Assembly (NCBI GenBank): GCA_000827265.1
Contig: KN834760.1
Location: 777,818-841,817 of the forward strand
Direction: 5' to 3'
DNA length: 64,000 bases
From: Collybiopsis luxurians FD-317 M1
Taxonomy: Eukaryota; Basidiomycota; Agaricomycetes; Agaricales; Omphalotaceae
Positions within the stretch are counted from its first letter, which is position 1, and each line of letters opens with the position of its first letter. The notes beneath the pieces are model-generated. The model had not been told where the DNA came from. It searched no databases and saw only the letters and a list, made by a program, of their open reading frames with translations. This document shows positions 56,537 to 64,000 of this stretch, piece by piece. Both the position numbers and the translations under genes were made by a program.

Positions 56537-57089
56537 ATGAAATTCTTAGCTTCCGCCGCACTCGTCGCCTCTCTCTGTGCCTCCTTCGTACTTGCTATTG
56601 ATCCTCGTGTTCAGCTCAATGTAAGTTGAGTCTGCTCGATCATTTGGGTATCGCACACGGTACGAGAATCTTGTAACAGACTCTCAGCGTTTTCTGTAAC
56701 ACATGGGCATATGAATGCGCTGTGTAAGTACTCTCATCGGCCTGTGTTACTCTTGCAAGAACCTACTCGTTGACAATCTGACTTTCTTCTGAAGCCAAGT
56801 CGGATTTATTACCGGCCCTGAAGGAGGTCTCGAGGCGTTTTGTGAGCAAGGATATCTAGGAAATGGTGAGTCTATATTTTCATACCGCTTAAAATTCGCA
56901 CCTACATGTCCCTTTCCCCAATGTCATCGTTGCCAAAAAAATCACAAAGATCAAGCTATTTGAACTGACTTGCCATCCTGTTACATAGGAACTGCTGAGG
57001 TGTTCTGTACCTATTCCTTTAACGGAGTCGTCAACGATTACACTCAACAAGTGATCGAAATTTTGAATGCTACACTTGCCAGTGACTAG
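56537..57089 (+). CDS. Small secreted protein, family S, copy 2
   Basis: ATG 56537 opens MKFLASAALVASLCASFVLA (signal peptide) and IDPRVQLN before a GTAAGT donor. Later exons read LSVFCNTWAYECAV, LEAFCEQGYLGNGTAEVFC and NGVVNDYTQQVIEILNATL, with TAG at 57087-57089. Four exons match copy 1 and copy 3. Mature protein is about 75 residues. Its 3' flank (GGCGCTCGGCACAAGATTGA) is shared with copy 3, so the two arose by tandem duplication of a roughly 1.67-kb unit. Confidence 0.85.
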
Positions 57090-57769
57090 TAAGGCGCTCG
57101 GCACAAGATTGAGGAAGGTGATCACGAAGGATGACGGTGTGGTGGAATGAGTACGGATGATGCTCTTGCCGTCATACATATCGGGCATTTGAAGTATTGT
57201 AGTATCCCTTGAATGCATTGTCGAGGATTTCGAGAAATGCAATTAAACAGAGAAATACTTGCAGAGGCAACGAGAAATCTATTCTTCGCTGAGTGTAGGC
57301 AAATGACCCCAAAGCGAAGTGCGAAAAAAAGATCCTGTATGCATCATGGTTTGTCCAAATGTTAAAACCACTTGGTGGAAGTTTGTTTAGTATTTCCATC
57401 AACAGCGACTATTTTCATTTGTTACAAACCCAGTTTCGATTAGTGTCTCGAGAGGAAAAAGGATAGGTAAAGGATATGCAACTAGGGAGTAGCTGAGACC
57501 CTGGTTTGCAGAAATATCTTTGGTCCCTTTACGGGCCCGTATGTCGGTAGGAGGCTATATGTCAGCCAATAATTACATCTACTTGTGTCCCTGTTTGTAC
57601 TAGCGGTATCAAGGAAGCGATTAGGATAACCGATAGCAAAGCTAGCTTATCGACTCAACGCTATATGCAGGCGGCGAGGCGAAAGAGGGGAGCGGTAGCA
57701 AGGAAGCGAATTGCTGCCGCTCTGCTGGACGTTCATACCGAGTGTCCGGCATCTGATATATACCATACT
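57090..57769. other. Spacer between family S copies
   Basis: 57300-57370 (CGAAGTGCGAAAAAAAGATC ... AAAACCACTTGGTGG) matches 29660-29730 near family S copy 1. No gene. Confidence 0.5.
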
Positions 57770-58045
57770 TGGAAGGGCGAAAGCTGGGTTCGACTCCCAG
57801 CTAGGGAATTCGTTGATAGTACTCTTAATTAATTATTTTTATTTTTGGATTCTTTGACGTGGCTCTTGAGGCCTGAGGAGCCAGTTTGGTTTTTAGCCGG
57901 TTTGGCCTCTTGGTTGCGTTTGAATTCTCGCAAGCAATAGGTTTGAAGTGTAAAGGCATCTAGAGCGGACATTAGGGCGATGTTTCCGGTGCTTACATTC
58001 CGAGCAACAACTATTAGCGGATGGAACTAGTCATCAGATTCCTGC
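57770..58045 (+). mobile_element. tRNA-like SINE, copy 3
   Basis: Best T-arm of the three: CTGGG-TTCGACT-CCCAG (57791-57807), a canonical box B. The body matches copy 1 (TCTTTGACGTGGCTCTTGAG...ATCTAGAGCGGA) and the tail matches copy 2. No complete tRNA cloverleaf was found upstream, so it is a tRNA-derived element and not a tRNA gene. Confidence 0.75.
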
Positions 58046-58207
58046 CTAGTTATGATATTATGGTCGAATATGCCCGACAATATAGTTAGAAATATGGTAT
58101 AAAAGCTCTTCATAAGTCGAGCAGCCTCCTCAATTTAGTTTCTTCGGCTAAACTCCTCCCAACTCAAGAGCTCCAATTCCAACGCCACCGAGCTTAACAT
58201 CTGAACA

Positions 58208-58753
58208 ATGAGATTCTTTACTTTCGCTGCATTCGTCGCTTCTCTCTGTGCCCCTTCCGTACTTGCTATTGATCGTCGTATTGAGGTCAATGTGAGTTGA
58301 CTCCGCTCTGATCACTTGGGTATTGCACATAGTACTTACAAGCACGTCGTAACAGACTCTCAGCGTTTTCTGTGACACCTGGGCAAACGAATGCGCTGTG
58401 TGGGTACTCTTGTTGGCCGCTGTGTCAGCCTCGAGTCTATCCATTGACGTCCGACTCTTTTTTGTAGCCAAGCCGGAACAACGACCAATCTCGAGGCGTA
58501 TTGTGAGCCGGGATATGCAGGAAACGGTGAGTATGAATTTTCATTTCCGATCGGAATTTGCACGTAGCCCCTCATTCCTGCGATGCCATCCTTTTCAATG
58601 AAACGAATGCGTCAGATATGATATTGAACTGACTTGCTATCCTACTATATAGGAACTGCTTCGGTGTTCTGTACATCTTCTAATAACGGAGTGGTCACCG
58701 ATTACACTCAACAAGTGATCGATGCTTTGCATGCTACACTTGCCAGTGATTAA
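58208..58753 (+). CDS. Small secreted protein, family S, copy 3
   Basis: ATG 58208 opens MRFFTFAAFVASLCAPSVLA and IDRRIEVN. Later exons read LSVFCDTWANECAV, NLEAYCEPGYAGNGTASVFC and NGVVTDYTQQVIDALHATL, stop 58751-58753. The exon 2 donor is changed (CTGTGTGGGTACTC instead of GTAAGTAC), so splicing there may be shifted. Promoter GGTATAAAAGCTCTTCAT lies about 100 bases upstream. Closest to copy 1 in the N-terminus and to copy 2 in its 3' flank. Confidence 0.8.
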
Positions 58754-61129
58754 GGCGCTCGGCACAAGATTGAGGAAGGTGGTCACGGAAGTTAACAGTG
58801 TGGTGAAATGAGCACGGAGGACGCTCTTGTCGTCATGTATATCGAGTATTTGCCCCTAATCTAAGTATCCAGTAGGCGTATCCCTTGAATGGACTTTTTT
58901 TTCGATTTCTATTAAATATGACTAGACAGAGAAATGTTTGCAGAGACGATAGACCCTGGGCAAGTAGGATGATAAGCTGGCTTAGAAAATCAACAGACTC
59001 CTGAACCACTGCGCATCCACTTCGGAGTAAACATCGTGGCGTACTGCATCTCATTTCGTTCAAAGCCTTCTCCCGCTGTAAGATATTCTAATACGGTAAC
59101 GGTCATCAAGTATCAATGGGTACCAGCTCATTATGGAAAGCGCGATCAGCTGAGATTGCACCAACTCATACGCTGTTTCATTTGGACTGTATACGAGGTC
59201 AAATAATGCCATTTGGAGTCGCTCACAGGATATGATTCTGATATAATCAATCTGCAAGGATTTCTTGGAGGTTCGCATTTCTCCGCCTCCTCGTCCACAT
59301 CTCTTAGTATTTACTTGCATTCAAGTAATTATGCAGAGTTTAATTGTCCATTCACCTGACTGGCGTACCGAAACTGACCTCCTTGCTGCTCCTGAGGACT
59401 CACTGCACCAGACTCTGTCTTTTGAACCTTCATCAATCATTGAAAAGATATCTTCCAAGTTCCTACAAGATAGTTCAGAATTCTGATCAAAGTGGGGAAG
59501 ACCTAAATTAGACTTGAGCCTTATAACTCGCTTCATATGAGTCCTCCAGCTTTATGCTCGACGACGAATCATACATATAAGTATAGTATATCTAGCTTCG
59601 AGTGGTCCCTATAAAGGTATAAAGACCTCTTGATTACAATTGCTCAATCTTGTTTAAAGAGACTGTTTTGTATCCTCTAGGCTCTTAGCAACATTAAAAA
59701 TATTTTAAGCACAAGCAAAGATTTCTTGCTTACAACTAAAGAGCGGATATAGGTCCCTGATAAGCAAGGGAAAGGAATGTAGTGTAAATACTATGACTAG
59801 TATGGAACATTAGAGCGCTTGGTGAAAAAACCAGTAATCTGTTGAGAGATGGACTGATTATTATTTGATTGGAGAATCACCACTGTTACTGCTATGTCTG
59901 CAAAATCTCAATATCTGTGAAGACTGTACTCGAAGATGGACTATGCACAATTGCAGTGAGCACGTTGGTTTCCCTGGAGTAGCCGTTAGTGGAATTTTGC
60001 CGCGGTGCATTTTGTTGACCGCAGTCGGTCTGACAGCAAAGAAGTTCACGTCACTTTTTGGGCAAAAAAACCTGAAAAAAATGTGAGGACAAAGACTCAC
60101 TACTGTGTTAACACTGGAATCAGAAGACAAATATTCATGAAGCTCCCTCCGCAATTTTGGCCTAGAATTCAGGATCTACAAAGGAGGTGAACCCTAATTG
60201 ACTGTTAAGTTCAATAGTGTTTTTGCCATTGAGACCCACCGCTAGAAATGTATTTCTAATCCAAATACTGATCAGATATCCATGCTACAGGCTCCAGATC
60301 GATGGTGGGCAACACGTACGTGTATGCTCTACCCATTGGCTTGTATGATGCAAAGATTAAGTGTGCCTCCGTAGAGTAATGATGGAAGGGTAGGCTCACA
60401 ATTGAGAAATTTGTAGGTATCATTGAGGTTGGCCAAAGCAGCTGCAACACTGCAGGTCAGGTCAATCTGAACTATTAGGTGCACAACGGTGCGGCGCACA
60501 ACATACCGCTGTTATTAAAAACATGACCTAATGGTCCCATCAGTCTCTCATTCTTTCTTTCTAGAATTTAAGTCATCCAGCTGGTTATTACTCACAGAAA
60601 AGAAACTTGGAATGAATGCGCTTTCAATTGCGTCACGTATCAATCGCGAGACAACACGCTTCGTGCCTACATTACGGATATTGACAATGAATGTGGTGGG
60701 TTGAGCGAGGTAAAAGCATCAGCACACGCACGAGAGGTGTCATTTTGAGTTTTTCGAAGGTAGTGGATGAGGCATGTACTGCAGATCCAATCATTAACCG
60801 AGCATTCAGTGAACTCTCTGAACTCGCCTAATTGCTACATCGGTCACAACTGAGAGGACTAACCAGCTAGATATTTAAATCAAGACAAAGGCCAATATTC
60901 TTTGTCGAGAAGTTGCACCTGTACGCAACACCACCATAGGGTTTTATTGCTGCTAAACTGCAGTGGAAAACTCAATTGAGTGCGGAATGGAAAGAGCTGC
61001 AGCAAAATGATGTACTTTGTTTTTTGCATAGAGAGTGCCGCAATCGTTATTCCGAGAGATCCCTTTGGTAACCAACGTCTCGCAATTACTCACAGCCTTG
61101 GAAAAGCATTTTATATTACGCTCACTTAC
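58754..61129. other. Gene-poor 2.4 kb
   Basis: Short frames at 59265-59486 and 59861-60154 have no recognisable motif. Nothing else could be supported, apart from the 3' flank shared with family S copy 2 (58754-58850). Confidence 0.5.
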
Positions 61130-61702
61130 CTCGATGCAAGACAGGGTGACAAGAGTAATGAAGACAGTCTGCGAACCTGAAAGCTTTTTGACACGTTGAG
61201 AGAGAAACATTTGAATAGGAAGTGCAGAGCTAATGGCGATCATCAGCCGGAAAGGCTCTAAATGGTATGTAGGGTTACAGACAACGCACATAACTGTTAG
61301 GACGGGAGTTAAAGTCAATGGCCACAGAGCAGTCTCAAGGGACGCTGGATTTATGTAACTTTCCACAGTATATTGCCAAAACAAATACACTGCTGCCGCA
61401 GAATGGAATGTGTCGATAAGAAACTCCCAGGAGATCAATAACCTTGGAATTTGAAGGTCACAAAACAAGGAAAGCAATAACTCAACCTGGAAACTCACTT
61501 GAGTGAAAGGCGATCTCGAGTCCCAGCTGTGAAATACCTGATGAATTGCAGACAACACAGACCATAAAGAAAGGTGTTCAGCTAGTCCCAAGTGATTGTC
61601 AGAATCGGAACAGAGTAGGGTAAACCCGCATACCATGGTGGCGGTGACTAGCGGACTGAGGGAAGAAGAAATCTTGTTATCCGATATAGTTGAAGTGCCC
61701 AT
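61130..61702 (-). pseudogene. Seven-membrane-segment protein (DUF6534-like), partial
   Basis: Start ATG 61700-61702 (MGTSTISDNKISSSLSPLV) resembles the N-terminus of DUF6534-type membrane proteins of mushrooms. Hydrophobic exons follow: IDTFHSAAAVYLFWQYTV, NPASLETALWPLTLTPVLT, then LPIQMFLSQRVKKLS and QTVFITLVTLSCIE. Between the start and IDTFH the expected second membrane segment is only readable after a frame change and a stop (near 61600-61640), and the last three membrane segments were not found downstream. Probably a decayed gene. Family name is from memory of sequence pattern and is uncertain. Confidence 0.5.
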
Positions 61703-62419
61703 TATTTAATTTTGAACTACCACAGAAGTGAAGCAGCCTATCGGAGTATAAGGAAAGGAAAGAATATAAGGAAAGGAAAGAAGGGGTCTTGAACGGATGG
61801 AAAATACCGCTCTATTTATAAGTAATTTTCGCGGTTTCCATACGCTCGTAACCTTGATAGACATAAATTAGACAGTGAGCACTCTTCGTCTACGAGTACC
61901 CCGAATTGCTCGTGAGAAGCGACAAGAGAAGGGTAAGGTAAGGTTTAATAACCACTGGCAGATCGCCAATTCACTCACGTACTCAGTACATTATGTCAAT
62001 GCGATCCATTCTTTTGAGAGACCCCAGAATGGAGGCGCTAACGAACCATAAATTATGGATGCTAGATTCAGGATTCACAAAGTGGGGTCGCATGCTTGAA
62101 AGTTGTAAATTCAGAAAGCGGGTCGCATGCTTGAAACTTGGATACCGTGACGTGGATATGAAACCGATTCTCCCTTCTGGAAACTATCATTCCCATTCGA
62201 GCGTCGAGGAGTTACGCAATCGCCATCTGGAAACTCAAGGATACTATTGAGTATCAGGAGCATCGCCTTCGCTCCGCGACAAGACTGTACAACACGGGCA
62301 TTCGTTGGGTGTTCCATCACATAGAGTAGACACACATTCTCCCCACTCTAAGCAGGAGTCAATAAACGAGGCGAAGGAAGCGTCGTACATAACACCGACT
62401 CTCAACCCTTCCCTATGCC
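61703..62419. other. Intergenic with short direct repeats
   Basis: TATAAGGAAAGGAAAGAA is repeated twice at 61747-61785, and GGGTCGCATGCTTGAAA twice at about 62084-62138. No gene. Confidence 0.5.
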
Positions 62420-63898
62420 ACTCCTCCTTCTCCGCCCCCCTAAACTCGACAGATACTACCCAACCCTAACCCCTCTTCATCGCGGCCGCAGCATTCTCCA
62501 ACATATTCCTCACCCCCTACCTAAACATTCCCATCTCCCTCCCCAACCTAACGACCATCTCCCTAGCATCCTTCCACCACCCCATTCGCTTCCCCGAACC
62601 CAACCAAGAGTATCTCCCTCGCACGCAAGAGCGTCTCGTACGCGAGCTTCAGTCTCAGGAACCCAGACGGTGGGTATACCTCTCGACCTCGAACCCGATC
62701 TTGAGCTTCAACCGGTGACTGATCTTGATCTTGAGCTGAAGCTGGAGCTTGACCTTCCAAAGACGAACCAGCCGACTCGGACGGCACAGTCCCAGACGAA
62801 CACGGCGAAGGCTCATCCACCGCAAGAAACTTACCTAACTCCGCAACAGCAATGCCAAGTACCGGATGTCCTTCCCTCAACACCTTCTCCAAACCCGTAA
62901 CATTCCTCGCCGCAACACGTATCGTCTAGGAGCGGGTGCGAGGATGGGGGGAGACCGGCGGATGTGAGGATGGGGATGAGATTCGTGGGATTAGGTTCGT
63001 GGTGAGTTGGATGGATTTGGGGGGATCTGTGGAGAGGAGGGGAAAAGGCGAGGGATTCGCGTTAGAATGGTCGTTGAGAAGGCGAGATCACCCAAGACAC
63101 ACCAATATTTTAGAGCTTGGTAGCTTTACCCAAGCCTTCCTGGCCGACACGTACAGCATCTAGGACGGCGTCGACAGATTTGACGATGGATTTGCACTCG
63201 TTGCGCCGGATAAGGGAATCTTCTACACGCGAAATACAGGGTAAGTCGAATAAAAATGGATTTAGTTATACAAATCGCACCATCTACCGGTGTGGAAGAG
63301 AAGCTTGGACCTCGAAAGGTCTGGAGGGTTCACGGTCGAGGCTGACAGCTTCGAAAGTCGATGCGAATTCGCCGGCGAAAGAATCAGCGCCGTCGGTAGT
63401 CTTCTATGAGCGAATCGGTCGACACGACCACACCGGTAGAGGACACAACCCCCCGCAATTGTTTTGGACAGTTCATCGCCTGGCGTGGATCCACCTCGAC
63501 TGAGGACATACAAAGGCGACATTCGCACTTGAAATTGTAGATCTCCTCCAAAGTCTGTTGACGAAGGTGGGCCGGTAAGGTCGAATCGATATAAGACGTC
63601 AAGATCTGGAACAGAAAGATAAGTCGGTCGTCCCGAGATCCAGACAAAACTATACCTCTTCTTCGGGATAGATATCCCGAATGGCAATGTTAGATTCTGG
63701 GTTGAGAACCCAGCAATGTAAAGTTTTGTAGCAACTATCGTGCTTCCTAAAGAGCGATATTCTGTTAGAATTGAAGGTATAACAAGATTTGTTTTCAGCG
63801 TACCTGCCCTGATAGGAATTTACGGACGATTTGACATACGAATTGGTGCTTCTCGCAGCTTTGAGGTCAGAAAGACATCGACACAGAGTCTGTGGCAA
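62420..63898 (-). pseudogene. SMYD-like SET-domain protein, degraded
   Basis: Minus-strand exons read PESNIAIRDIYPEEE, then ILTSYIDSTLPAHLRQQTL, IYNFKCECRLCMSS (post-SET Cys cluster), SLIRRNECKSIVKSVDAVL, and a C-terminal helical part (EGHPVLGIAVAELGKFL, GFLRLKLAYETLLRAREILL). These are the order and spacing of fungal SET/SMYD-like lysine methyltransferases. Lesions: the NHSC motif region reads KHDSC; a frame break after EDYRRR (63384); a frameshift near 62920 between LPPSSHPLLDDT and VAARNVTGLEKV; and stops downstream of 62563. The N-terminal part and MYND finger were not found before the window end. Confidence 0.65.
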
Positions 63899-64000
63899 TG
63901 AAACGCAAACTACAGCGTATTATGGGGGACGGTGATGACAGTGGTAAAAAGTACTGTTGCTGTGCTGTGGAAACAATGTGGAAGCGCCTGTTGCCACAAG
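63899..64000. other. Window end, no feature recognised
   Basis: Could include upstream sequence of the SET pseudogene. Confidence 0.3.

Noticed and set aside
57770..57810. Possible tRNA gene
   Set aside because: Only the T-arm/box B is canonical. No anticodon arm, D-arm or matching acceptor stem was found in the 70 bases upstream, and related copies occur as repeats.

Overview
The window is nuclear DNA of a filamentous basidiomycete, most likely an Agaricomycete. Genes are broken by many roughly 45-60 base introns with GT..AG ends. Several families are typical of mushroom-forming fungi: F-box/leucine-rich proteins, lineage-specific seven-membrane-segment proteins, small secreted Cys-rich proteins, a CE9-type amidohydrolase remnant and SMYD-like SET proteins. 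No bacterial, organellar or viral genes were seen. All calls come from reading translations and splice sites by eye; no database search was possible.

Layout. 1-13.4 kb: a KHA1-type K+/H+ antiporter (+), a gene-poor stretch with a rearranged dispersed repeat, a 10-Cys secreted protein (+) and a stomatin/SPFH protein (-). 13.4-17.4 kb: an F-box pseudogene (+) and a broken small secreted protein gene (-). 17.5-27.2 kb: one large IRA/neurofibromin Ras-GAP gene (+) whose arginine-finger position reads Leu. 27.2-30.3 kb: a roughly 400-bp inverted-repeat element carrying telomere-like CCCTAA sequence, then the first of three related small secreted protein genes (-). 30.3-34.4 kb: a zinc-dependent MDR dehydrogenase (+) convergent with a gephyrin-type molybdenum cofactor gene (-) that has a His/Gly-rich linker.

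34.8-43 kb is AT-rich and transposon-rich. It holds a Copia gag fragment, two paralogous seven-membrane-segment genes (-) whose upstream regions are a segmental duplication, a 483-bp inverted-repeat element present in only one of the two duplicates, and a solo LTR with a 5-bp target duplication. 43-50.5 kb is GC-richer and looks like normal gene space: a YheT/EMB8-type alpha/beta hydrolase (-), an EVE-domain THYN1-like protein (-) and a long low-complexity SH3 protein (+).

50.4-58.8 kb is a young complex duplication. The 3' end of the SH3 gene and its downstream DNA recur twice more, fused to the 5' part of an unknown gene. A 20-N assembly gap sits where one copy meets a tRNA-like SINE. A 5'-truncated amidohydrolase pseudogene lies inside, and two further members of the secreted protein family lie at its end. 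59-64 kb holds mostly decayed genes: a partial seven-membrane-segment gene and a SET-domain pseudogene.

The genes do not form one pathway. The core metabolic and signalling genes (KHA1, stomatin, IRA, cnxE, hydrolase, EVE) are islands between fast-changing segments made of repeats, secreted-protein duplicates and lineage-specific membrane proteins.
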